Positions 11,711 to 23,500 of a stretch of DNA of 64,000 bases are shown piece by piece. The notes under the pieces were generated by a model. That model was not told the origin of the DNA. It did not search any database and was given only the letters and a program-made list of their open reading frames with translations. The DNA is from Branchiostoma floridae (taxonomy: Eukaryota; Chordata; Leptocardii; Amphioxiformes; Branchiostomatidae): NCBI RefSeq assembly GCF_000003815.2, contig NC_049984.1, positions 3,845,337-3,909,336 on the forward strand, in the 5' to 3' direction. Both the position numbers and the translations under genes were made by a program. How positions within the stretch are numbered: the stretch's first letter is position 1; each line of letters opens with the position of its first letter.

Positions 11711-13739
11711 GTATGTTGTCTTATAGATCATAAGATTGCGTCTGTAACAATATGTCAACTAATTTGTTAATCCATCTTCTCGGTTTTAGCAAAACATATG
11801 TTGTAACATTATGGAGTAATCAATCTATTATGATCCCAGAATATACAACAACAGAGTGAAGATCTATTATGACATGTGAAGTAAAATGACGTTGAAAACA
11901 TGATCCTTCATTAGAATATTCTTCTTACACGACAATCCCGCGGAGATGAGTTTCCGGCGAGAACTGACATGTGGATGGAAGATAACGAGCAAACAAATAC
12001 TCTTCCTCATCAAAAGACGGGTTGTTCCAAGTCTCCCTGTCCCAGGGGGTGATACAACTGTCAGCCTGATCCATCATGTGTTTTACAGGGAGCCGCGCGC
12101 CTGTTGGATGGAGCCAGCGGTCTGGTGCATGACGCGATACGTGTGGAAACGTGTAATAATTAAATCAGCATCTACGCGAGGGATTAGGGTTTAATATACT
12201 GATAGGTCTGGATACGAGATGTGTGCAATTTTCTCGGAAAATAATCACGCTGTGTGCTACAGAGCTGACAATCACTTTTGTTCATAAGCTGCTAGTGCTG
12301 TAAGAATGCCAAGGCTCCGTCTGCCCAGGGTAACAATGAGTCGGATATCATTAGAAAACAGTTCTACGGCCCCACGCCGTATTCAAGACAACTATATATC
12401 ATCATTTCATCAACCATGTCCTGACTTGTATCTTTACTTGTATCCTTAACAACGTTGCCTAAGAAGATTCATTCATCCATCTTATCCTTTGGCGCCCTGA
12501 ACAAATATACCCTGATATTCTAAAGCATCCTGCAGTGGATATCCCTGGAAGATAAGAAAAAAATGAATTTCAAACTATGCATAATGTACACAGTGTACCA
12601 GTTACTGCCACGTTGTGTGCTTGTTAAGTTAGTGTGTGTGATAACACGAAAAGTGCTTACAAATGCAGATAACGAGCTAGAATACCTCACAAAAAATACA
12701 AGATTTCAAGCGTCCTGAAAGATAACCTTATTGCTGAATGTATTTAGTACATGCAGCTGTCAAACATTTGTTATTTCAACAGCCTTGCTAAGTGTGTATT
12801 CAGTTTGTTGTTTTAGCGCCATGTCTATGTAAAGCTTGTAGGACCTTCAGGTCGATACCGCTATGAGGTACTTACTGACTCGTGTGCTCATTTGCATCAT
12901 TTCAAAGAAATTCGGCCTTAAACTTTTCTTGAGCAGACCAACCATGACGGTAGGCAGTCATCAGGTGTGGTCTCGCCATGTCCCCTTAATTCCTGAGGTT
13001 AATCATGAAGGAAGGAATTCGTGTTGCTAAGCAACCAAGATATGAAGATCCGTGTTACATGCAAAGGTGACATTCTCAGTCGCTGGGCCCTTTCACCCTG
13101 AGCAAATCTGGGTAACGGCATAGAAATAAGAGTTATGCTTTACAGTTTTTTAAAGATATTCTTGTTGCTAAGATAACATTTGCTATGAACATCGTTATAG
13201 CTGAAGTTAAGTTCCAAAAACGCATGCTTAACAAATAACTGTCATTTTTTTTGCTCGCCATATACTCTTCAATAGCACTGAGCGTGTTGTAGGACAATTA
13301 TCTTTTCAGTTATTCCATCTGCGTGTACAATATCCTAGTCATCTACACTATTGCAATTCTCTGGACATTTTCCAATAAACGTTCTTTCACTTCCGATTAC
13401 TCGTATCCATTTCTCCTTATTAAACCTTAACTGGAAATTGTCCGCTTCGCATCTATTGAATTAGGAGAAAGTCGTGTCCGTGACCTCTTCACATTTCCCA
13501 GGTCTCGTTTGCAAAGCTAATTCTACATGAACACAATCGCCGGCCTATCAATGTGTGGGATGTACGTGTACAACAAAGAGGTCATGTGTACAGGCAGTGA
13601 CCGGACCCAGCCTAGCGTTCAGAATTTAATCAAAGCTTCATTTCCGGACTAGAATGAAATGACAGCGATGGGCACATTTCATTTACTGAATGACTAAACA
13701 ATTAGACGGTCCACTGGTATAAGGACAGTTCACATCACG
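11711..13739. other. No gene or repeat recognised
   Basis: Unremarkable AT-rich sequence; no exon with both splice sites and recognisable protein similarity. Confidence 0.5.
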
Positions 13740-13745
13740 TCACTT

Positions 13746-13950
13746 ACCGGAAATAATAGTGTATGAGTAAGGCGTAATGCAGTTCCATATTGGGTATTTG
13801 CATAGAGGGCATCGACCCGGCGTGGGGAAATCCATCTGGATGGTAACAGGTTCTGATGGCGAAAGTCTCAAACCATTTTCGAAGGAGTAGTTGTTGTGTG
13901 CAATACTGGACAGAAGTACTGCGAGTCTGACATAAAGGTTCACACTTCAC
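13746..13950 (-). CDS. Possible unassigned exon on the minus strand (weak)
   Basis: On the minus strand an open block ends at a perfect donor, TTCCG|GTAAGTG, at about 13746/13745; a tttatgtcag acceptor candidate lies near 13930. One frame reads KWFETFAIRTCYHPDGFP ..., another NGLRLSPSEPVTIQMDFPTP; neither is recognised. It may be an exon of an unseen minus-strand gene or chance. Confidence 0.15.
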
Positions 13951-14039
13951 ATTGCACTTCCATTGCAAATGGACGTAGAAGGAAAAGCGCAAATACATAT
14001 AACTCAAGGACTGTCTTAGAGAAGTTTTAAATGAGCTCG

Positions 14040-14400
14040 GCGGGGTGAGTGAGTGGATGTGTTGGTGAGTAAGTGTGACTGTGAGTATGCGAGTGAGTGC
14101 ATGAGAATTACATATGTTGGTGAGTGTGTCTGTGAGTGTGCTTGTGTGAGCCCGAGTGAGTGAGCGTGACAATGAGTGCATGAGAGTTGGATACGTTGGT
14201 GAGTGTAGGTGGATGAGTACATGCTTGAGTGAGTGAGTGAGTGAGTGAGTGAGTGAGTGAGTGAGTGAGTGAGTGAGTGAGTGAGTGAGAGTGAATAATA
14301 GGAGAGTGGATATGTTGGTGAGTGTGGGTGTGTGAGTGTGTGTTTGATTAAGTGAGTGAGTGATTGGAAGAGAGTATGAGTGGGAGTGCGTGATTGAGTA
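14040..14400. repeat. GAGT tetranucleotide microsatellite
   Basis: A near-perfect (gagt)n core of about 70 bp (14225-14290) lies in ~350 bp of degenerate gtgagtg sequence. The Thr/His/Ser/Leu-rich minus-strand frames (14016-14477) are artefacts of it. Confidence 0.95.
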
Positions 14401-14944
14401 AGCAAATCAATGGATCGCAACATTGGGTCAAGATATCGTTCAAGGCCATATAAGATTATATATCTATTGGCAAGCATTAGGGATATCTAATAAGCAGCAT
14501 ATGAAGTGCATGAAATCGTACTTAATCATTACAAGACATAGCCAGACTACAGTCCGCCAGTATGTCCCTTCCTTGTGATGTTCACTGACATGTGCAGCAT
14601 GGACCCAGTCTCCTAGCTACACATTAGTTCGATAGGGTCAGGTCCGATAGTATCCGTTCTTGGTTCCACCAAGGCTTTACATGGGTAAGCCTGTGGCTCA
14701 GTCTGGTATGAGGAATCAATTCAGTAGTTCCGAATGCCCAGACAAGCTGTGGCCTTGACTTTGGTAGTAGAGCCGCCTTGATTACATGTCCACCGGCTGG
14801 AACACAGGCTGTTTCTTTCCAGAAAGAAATTAGACAGATTATTGTATCTACTATCCAGGCCATTGCCATTTTGATAGTTTTGCTGTTGTTATTTTTGATA
14901 CGCCATTTGAAGAAAGCAAAAGCTACTCCGTAGATAAATGTTAG

Positions 14945-15540
14945 GCATCCAGGTAATAAGACACGCAAAAAGCAGTTACTCAAGAAACTGGATATGATTT
15001 TCAGGTAGCATCCACTATATTTCGTCAGTGACACTGTGGAAAGATGGTTGAAGAGCAGATTTTATACCCTATGAATTGGATAGTCCAACAATAGCAACCA
15101 TAAGTAAGACAAAGTCACAATAATAGCTTATTGTGTTATTTCAGAAATACATTGATATGTGGCTCATCATGATGAATATCGGTTGGTTCGCGGAAATATG
15201 CCATGAAACGAAGCTACGTTTATTCGTACCTGTAGAGTAAGAGGACTGTTACCATTCAAACAAAGCAGACAATCAAATTCAAGTTTTCGCACCTGTTATT
15301 CCTGAGTATACCTGTCATCGCTATGTGTAAGTGTCCATGTTCAAATCTGTTGAATGTGCAAATTACTAAATTCCTAGTTGAAATAAAGGCATAGTTCATA
15401 CGTAGACATCCGGGTAATAAAATATGCCCAAAAGCAGTAACTCTTCACTGACGAAAGATAGTGGATACTATCTGAAACGTCAGACCGTTTCCAAAAACAT
15501 ATCCAGTTGCTTGAGTAAATGTTTTTGGCATATAGTTAGC
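14945..15540. mobile_element. Fold-back element, family A (wide or composite copy)
   Basis: agcagttactcaagaaactg at 14970-14990 and, in inverted orientation, gaaacgtcagaccgtttcc then atccagttgcttgagta at 15473-15517 are the family A ends. Between them, ttcgtcagtgacac (15019 on) and cactgacgaaagatagtgga (15447 on) also oppose each other. A 136-residue minus frame at 14624-15034 overlaps the left end; it resembles no known domain and is probably chance. Confidence 0.55.
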
Positions 15541-15594
15541 TACGTTCTCAACTTGGGCCCCATTTAACACCAGAATTTCTCTCCTCTCCTGATT

Positions 15595-15735
15595 ACAGAG
15601 GCAGCCAAGCCCCCCGTCCCGAGCGCCAGTGCCCGGGATGCCGGGCGGTGGAGAGGGAAGGAACGCGGCGCAGTTCGCTCGGTCTTCCCTCGCTCTGCAG
15701 ACGGTAGAAACAACGGCGGACTTTTGGAGGTTGGT
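15595..15735 (+). other. GC-rich block, doubtful upstream PLXDC exon
   Basis: A pyrimidine-rich tract and gattacag (15590-15599) precede a strikingly GC-rich ~100 bp that stays open in one frame (RQPSPPSRAPVPGMPGG...). It lies 1.7 kb before the first certain PLXDC exon. No similarity to the PLXDC N-terminus is visible and the donor (cagacg|gtagaa) is poor, so it is listed only as a lead. Confidence 0.15.
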
Positions 15736-16439
15736 CTGCCGTGTCTGTAGTCCTCAATAGTTAATATATGAGATTGATAACATCTATGAGCAGTAATCCA
15801 GAAAGAATTTAGAGAAATGTAATAGTAAGATTAATAAGGAATGAAACACAGCAAACAAACGGTGATTTAGTGAAATCCGCAAGATTGATAAAAAATTAAA
15901 CACAACAATCCAGTTCAATCAAGTTCATTAAATTCATTTTTGTGTCGTTTTGCACAGTGTTTTGATTTTTAGACAACCCAGTACTTAAAGAAAACTTTTA
16001 TGTTGTTTTGTCTGCCTCCATGAGAATGGTTTGTGACAAAAAATGAGTAAACACTAGTCTGAATTACTTGCTAGGCAAGCGGCGCTGTCTAACTATCTCC
16101 CAGAAACTTTAGAAATCTCCAAAGCAAAATTAGAGTCTAAATCAGCACTGAAGCACTATAAATTCTAGTTGGCACAAGCTACCTTTTAAGTGTGATAGAT
16201 ATCGGCATCGATGGTTGACAATTAACAGCGCAACTGGAGGAAATTGAGTGAAGAAGGGAGGGCGTAGCCCCTGGAGCCAGAAGCGCTCCAATGCTCGTTC
16301 ATCAATACCTTAGCCGCTTCAGGGGAGCTGCATTTCACACATACAATACATCGCCGTGACAACTGACACCGATGTACGGTAATCAATATGCGGATGTGTA
16401 AAACGTTGGGATGGGAGGAGCACTAGGTTGGATAAACCG
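15736..16439. other. No gene or repeat recognised
   Basis: AT-rich intergenic or 5' intron sequence without recognisable features. Confidence 0.45.
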
Positions 16440-16800
16440 TGTTGTACATAGTCATTTTATTGCGAGATTGTTCAAAGAAAGGTCACGAGACCACTACGAG
16501 ACAATGTACTATATAAAGAAGTTGGAAACTGCACAGAGTCAGCGGTGTACATTTGTTTCGAAGGCTGATAAGTTGTAAACAGGAGGGAAACAAGTGTCGT
16601 CAAGAGAGGTCCATAATTCTGCTGTCCGGGGAAAGAAACTGTTGCCGTAGAAGGGCTTAGAAACATGCAATTGAACAGTAAAGCGATGTGAGTTTGAAGA
16701 GAACCTAGTGCTGTGCTGAAAGGCTCTCACCGGGGGGACAAGCAGTATGAGATCATTGGAGCAATAATGTCTCCACAAGCTGCGCTAGAGCAGCATCCTC
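16440..16800 (-). pseudogene. LINE reverse-transcriptase C-terminal fragment (family C)
   Basis: On the minus strand: STRFSSNSHRF, SKPFYGNSFFPRTAELWTSL and DDTCFPPVYNLSAFETNVHR. The NSFFPRTxxLWNSL signature is the C-terminus of CR1/L2/Jockey-like non-LTR reverse transcriptases. A second copy lies at 62545-62765 (minus). No upstream RT domain remains in frame, so this is a 5'-truncated dead copy. Confidence 0.78.
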
Positions 16801-17426
16801 TTCGACCAGCCCCGAAAAAAAAAACGCATCCCGGACACAAACGATCACTCGTAATGATAGGATGGCCCGAAATGGCTTTCCCATCGATTTTGATTAGGAA
16901 GAAATGAGGGCTCCTTCTCGACGGTTGCATTCAGGACGGGTAGGGGTCACGTGGGTGCATCGACCGGTACTGATGACTGTGATGACATTGCCGTCAGAGT
17001 CGATAGAAAACCATCAACCAATGTTGACCTAACGTTGCATCAAGGTGACTGAACCTCAGGCTCTGACGTTACTTGCCTGTGGCAGTGCTGAGAATGGTAA
17101 ACTAAAAACGATAAATCATGATGTGGACTCATCTCTTTCGCTGCATAATCATTATCTATGACGCCTTTGGTTATGATTTCAATATATCACTTTGATAAAC
17201 CCAATAATGTATCGCGCATTATGTCTGTCAACAACAAATAGAAATATTCTGCAGCTTAAAGAATTGTTCTATTTAAAAAATGTTCAATATTCAGGTTATA
17301 ATCAATAAGGATTTACTCATAGTTTATGATCTGGAGTGAACCAGGGCCAGTGATTCTGAACATATGTTATATTACACGCATCAACTCACTCAAATTTGAT
17401 GAAAAAAATATTGTTTATGAACTCAG

Positions 17427-17561
17427 CTGGACCATGGCTACTACAAGTCCCAATACTCGCCATCTTATCCAATACTGAAAGGATCATGGGAAAGTGTAGG
17501 CGGAGGGGATCGACGGAACGTGGTAACGAGTGGAACCCTGGACAGTGGAAAAAGGACTAAG
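17427..17561 (+). CDS. PLXDC: PLXDC exon a: DHxYYxS segment
   Basis: The exon follows actcag (weak pyrimidine tract) and ends at the consensus donor AAG|GTAAGG; it is 45 codons, phase 0 to 0. An in-frame TGA lies just upstream, so the exon must begin at this AG. It reads LDHGYYKSQY ... WESV ... SGTLDSGKRTK, resembling the DHNYYISR ... LWV ... ILSNTHRQ stretch that precedes the FPFYGH core in human PLXDC2. This is the most 5' exon that could be identified. Confidence 0.8.
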
Positions 17562-20500
17562 GTAAGGCTGCAGTGGCACTCGATGCCCTGTAATTCAACT
17601 TGTCACACTCGATTAGTGGCAAATTACAGAGTTATTGCAACAAAGTTTGGATTTTCTTACGTAACGCAAAGCTTAAAGGGTTAAGTTACTACAAATCGTT
17701 TCTGAAAACATCGATAGAAATTAGTCCTGCTCGACTGGATGATCCTTCGCCGGAAGCCAGCCAATCAAACTTAATTTAAAGATCACAAAAAGCGTATTAA
17801 TGAGAACTAATTGGTGCATCTACTCATCCCAATTAGTGGTTACAGACTTAAGTAAATGACTGATACCGCCACTAATCAAATCTACCACGACATGGAGCAG
17901 AATACCAACGAGTAATTACACTTAGTAGAAAGTTCTCAATTTTTTAATATATTTTTGTCGTTGTTGACATGTTGGTAGAATTTCTTTTTAAAAAATATTA
18001 TATTGTAAACACAATGAAAATGTTAAGTCTGAGTAGCACCAGTCTTTGAATTACTCTTTGTAAGGAAATGATTTGTCAGTCAGGCAAATTAAACTATTTT
18101 GTATCATGATGACCATCCTTCAACAGAGACGGGAGGTGCCATAAACGTTTCGAAACCTATTATAGGATCTTAGAAACAACTGAATTAATGAATGATTCAT
18201 TTAACATAGCAGGCTGAATTGTGCAATATATTGCAAGGGAGAGTGCTCATATATCCTGTCTGCTTTCTGAGTCACGTGCCCTGTCTGCAAAACGGTTAAT
18301 TATCCATTCCTTTACAAATCCTGGTGGTGTTCGGTCAAAAATCCATCTGTACGGTGTGTGTTGAAATTACAGTAAACCGTAGTATGTAGCCTAACTTCTG
18401 GACACGTTTTTTTTTCCAGGCCGTGAGGCTCTCCTTCGCCTTCCCCTTCTACGGGCACCCCGTCCGCAACCTCTCCATAGCAACGGAAGGTCAGTCTCGT
18501 TTCACAAATCGTCCTAAATAGACACTTCATCAAGGTAGAATATCTAATTATCCACGAAAGGGCTAGACAGTAAATCGTTAACCACCAAGTTAACAACTTT
18601 TGGATGTATGCGAAAATTCTAACAATTGACATCCTGTCAAAAACTTTAGTCGGAAAGTATCCCCCGGCTTTGCACGATCAACAGCATTACTCATGATTAG
18701 CGTGGGAAGTTAAAACGAAAACACTTCCAGGACGACTATAGATTTCTCCCGGTTAAGTCGATTCTTGCTTAATTGAAGTATCGGAGTTCTTGTTCTCTTG
18801 CCTAATCAGACTGCACGGATTACGTACACGGACGTGCGCTGCCCGGATGTGTTTAAACGATGAGCGCACGATGACGCAGGGGGACGGAAGTTGATCTATC
18901 CCAGAGGCGCTCCATCCCAGTCGCGCTTCTGTAATATAAGCACATTTGGGATGCAGACTTACTGAATCCCAGATGCGCTCCATCCCAGTCGCGATTCTAG
19001 AATAGAAGCACATTTGGGATGCAGACCTATCCCAGATGCGCTCCATCCCAGCCGTACTTCTGAGATAAAGAAGCACATCTGGGATGCAGACCTATCCCAG
19101 ATGCGCTCTATCCCAGAAGCGCCTCTGAGAAGCACTTCTGGGATACAAGAGTCCCCAGTTCTCTGTTCCGCTGACACCCTTTTCATGTCCAACCAAGGCA
19201 CTCATTTCAAATTATAATGACATTGAAATGAGCTAAGGTGATAATAGAAGGTCGTACATATGCAGTAAGTGGGGCGATACTTTTTCTAGACTATGTATAT
19301 ATATTACTGAGTATAACTGTCAAAATTTGGCGCTGTTCTGTCCTGTTTTAGAGGATTGCAGTATTACATTTTCAAACAAGCTGTTGAGGTAGTGGAATTT
19401 TCCCTCGTATTGTCTAGAATGAAAGTTTGAACTTGCGATATTTGGCGACGTCCCATTGGCGACGAAATAACAGACTTTGTAACACCTATATCAGATCCAC
19501 CAAACACACATTAACAACAAAAAGATACACATGACCTTCAACCACTAGAGGTTCGCATGTCACCTGAATTCTCTCTCTCGGCTTTGCTAAAGTAAAGGCA
19601 GTACCACTAGACCTGAATCGAAGAGGACCTTTGCTCCTAAACGCGCGACAAAACCACCTCAAGGCAACTGCGCTGCATCGCACCTAAATCCCTTCCATTT
19701 CCTATCTGTGCAGGTTTCCTCTCCACGGGGTCGCTCCTGCTGTCGTCACTGGCGTCTACACAGTACATCGCACCGCTCATGGCCAACTTTGGAGCGGGGA
19801 AGGATCCCCCCTCGGTAGTCAGGTATCGTGACAACGGTAGGTGCATCGTTTTAAGAATTTCATAAACTTTGTTGTCGTCTCTCAAATAACGAAGAGGATA
19901 AGTAAGTAAGTAAGTAACAGAGCAAACAGGAGAACTTTGACAAGGCTGGCCGCGGAGGCCCTTGAGAAAAAGCGACACGAGCATGCTGAACAAAGAAGTT
20001 GGAGGAGAAAGGAGGCAGTTGGCCTGTTCACTTGCCAGCAGTGCTACAGAGTATGCAGGTCGAAGATAAGACTGTTCAGCCACATGAGGGACTGCCGACC
20101 TTCCAGAACTCGCCCCATATCCTCGACTACGGGGATAAAGCTATGAAGTAGGTTTACTTTGCAAGTTGTTTCTATCACATGATTACCATCACATCGTGGT
20201 TGTGCTCAGCCATGTATGATTCGAGCCACTTCCATTACCACCGCTTCAACACTCGTCCCAAGTGTCGCCCCGTCGACAACGTGTTAAATGAATGGACAAG
20301 GCGGGATCCTACATACAGACGTACTTTGGAAGGTGATGTGCTTTCCTGCCGGAAAGAAGACAATAACAACCTGTAGCAGGTTTGCATGAAGTGCGAAAGG
20401 ATCAATTCCAGATCCCGTGTGCACTTGATTTACAAGTTGATCGTTTGATTCCTCTACAACACGCCATCAACAGACCCGTGGTGTCAAGCAAGGCTACCTC

Positions 20501-23500
20501 TCCAGATGCCCTTCCAGCTAGTCCATACATCTTCTCCAGTTGAGGATTTACACCCGAGCTCCTGCTACTTTGCGCCTTCGTTCCCTATTGCTGTAGTCCT
20601 TCTTAAATGTTATCCGGGGAAAGCCGTTAATGTTCCTCGGGGCACGGTTTGTCAGGAACAGGGATGGAAGACATAAACTACAACGGGCCTTTGTGCGGAT
20701 ATTTACAACTCCCCTCGGTCAGGATAATAGCCGGAACATGAAACTTAAAATTTATGCAGTACTTTATCTTCGCGTGCTTGCGAACTTAAAAAAAAAAAAG
20801 ATCACACCAAGAGGCACACAGGAGTTGCGCGTTGTTATATCGGTCGTGGAGGTTGGTATTAAACTTGCTATGTGTCAAGCAAATATAACCGGTACTGTGC
20901 TTTGTGATTCGATTAAATCCAGAGCAAGCATCAGCCCCGATGGACAGTGGCTACGTGAATCAAGCACTTAAACGTGATGAGTTTCTCTTCAAACGGCTTA
21001 ACGGCCAAGAGGGGACGCATGCCAATATCGAGAGCGAACCGCACAATTGCAGCGGTATCGGTGCCAGTGGACTGGCGTCAAAGTAACAGCTTCTTCCTAT
21101 AATGGCATCTATAGCTAGTGTTCTATCTAAATCCGATGGGCAGCAAAAATTAACATGTCAGCCGGCATTATTTGAAACAACCGAAACGGACGTTGGAAAT
21201 TGGATTATTTCAGTGATTGGATATTTTGGATCCTTTCCAAATTCAGCCATCATTTCCAACTCTCTTCTTTGCCAAGCAACAGCTAAAATTTAATGAGAAT
21301 CAGAATGATTCATTTGTAAAACATCGTAGCCTATACTCGGGCTGAATGTGATACATTACAAGATGGTGCTCACTTAAAAACATTCAACAAAGAATAAAAT
21401 ATGTCTAAATGACTCTAAGACGCGTAAAAACATTCTAGGATACTGGGGAATCAAGTACAGATTCTTTTCAGACTAATATACATATATGCTATCATAATTT
21501 TGTTTACCGGCTAAGAGCATTTTGATTTGCACTACAGTTTTCATGCCTTTCAAAACATCCCACGAAGGTCGACACAAAGTTTACAAGCTTGCTTCAAACA
21601 CATTAACATACCATCTCTACAAGATGGCCATGGCCTCTACTTTAACATCAATCATCGTAAGTATCTCTAGCTATGTGCCGGTATGTCTGAAGAAGCCTCT
21701 AACAAAACGTACTCTCAACATGGTCAGGTCAGATAAGTCACTGATAAGTGTTGGTACAGCTAATGACGCAATAGGAGAAAGGTGCTTTATGATGCCGTTT
21801 CCTGTCTACATTATAGTTGTGGCCTTTGTGCATCCCCCTTATCGTTCACTGCCATGCCCGACTGCCGCCATCACCGAAACCAATATTCAACTTCAAACAA
21901 TCCAGCGGCTGCGAATCAGCTCGTCCATACAACAACGGGAATGATGGACGATGCTAGAAGCCCTGACCTGTTCTACATCAATGTGTTTTCTAGGCTGACA
22001 TCTTTGTGTTGGTCCTCTTTATTCTCTCGCAGAAGCTGCTCAATACTTCCTGATAAGACTTCTGAGGTTAATACTGTAGGAAGAGATAGCGTGTTCATTA
22101 CCTCAGATAATGACATCAGCTGGCCTGGAGCTTTAATCTTTGCTTCTATCATGTCAGAGACTCTTCGATTTGTTATATGTCAGCCACGCCTTTGGACTCG
22201 ACAAAAGAGGCATTGGAGGGGAGCCACAGTAACACAACTGATTGGATATAATACAGATTATGCGTTGGATAACAACTTACCCATCAATGTCATGCGTAAT
22301 TCAACTGAAACTATTGTCATCTTAACTCCGGAATTGGAATCACTATCATTGCATCGCACCATGCAAGCCTGACAGTTCATGTCGACGTTTTGACTGTGTC
22401 ATCAAGATCAATGTATGATGGATTCTCTCCCTTGTATTGGTCAATTATTGCGGAGTGTTGCAAAGCATGTGTAGGCAGAGAAAATCCCAGCTGTAAGTAG
22501 GGGATCGATCAAGATCAAACGACGCGTTTTGTGGCAAGTGCTGACCGGCAGAATATGACTCGTTTTTTTTAGGGTAGTCCTAGAATATGACTTATGGAAC
22601 TTTGAGTGATCCCCATAGTGTGTATGTATACGTATCAGTCATATCGTGAAAATGTATGAATACATTCATAAATATGAAAAGGTAAAAAAGTTTTTATCTA
22701 CTTAATATTTTTAAAATAGTTGCTCGTTCACATCATGATTAAAACGCGGACATTTCTTTGTCCACGTATGCCAATTTACTTTGCTCAGGAAAGGATCGAT
22801 GTAGTTAGATTTAATTTGAACAAAGTGATAAATTGCTACCTGTCTAGAGAGTTGTTGAAGTTAACTTGCATAGAATGCAAACAAAACGGCCGTTAGGGAA
22901 AAAGGAGTAAAATCAGTGACGCACGTTGGTCTTACCTGTAATTAATAACGCTTGCATGTGGTCTAACGGGAAACCAACCAGTACACTTCTTTACGTTCAC
23001 ACTTCAGTCTTGGCTTTGCCTGGGGAAACAGGACGTAACAAGGTGATTTATCTCTATCGATCTGCGCGTCTGCCGGACAGCAGGACTGATGGTTGTTGCT
23101 ATCGGCTCTTCTAGGAAGTGACTAACTCGCCTTTAAGATGCAGATGACCGGTGGAACTCTTAGGGAATCTGGTTTTAAGGTCAAATGGGTCCAAGGACTT
23201 ATGAAAGAAGAAATGTTTCGTTTCATAATATAATATTATATAATATACCATAATACAATATTTTATAAACATAATGTGACATAACATGATATTAATACCA
23301 TGTGAATCCACATACTATGTAAATTCCACATAATTAATAAAGGTGATTTGCCAGTTTTGCTGTTATCCAGTTTCACTAGTACCATTAATTAAGCATTGCG
23401 GGTAGCTTTGGTCACGATTTTGTTCTATTAACTGAGAATACCTACATCAAATGTTTGCAGTTCACAGCGAAATGTTTCATCCGAGAAAAGTTTCTCGTGT

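Noticed and set aside
14016-14477. Thr/His/Ser/Leu-rich minus-strand proteins of about 150 residues
   Set aside because: They are translations of the (GAGT)n microsatellite and its degenerate flanks.
18753-19201. Minus-strand frames with repeated GWSASGI
   Set aside because: By-product of the ~65-bp tandem repeat in a PLXDC intron.
19937-20146. C2H2 zinc-finger exon
   Set aside because: The FTCxxCxRVCRSKIxLFSHM knuckle and its setting match the tail of a non-LTR retrotransposon; the frame starts and ends without splice sites.
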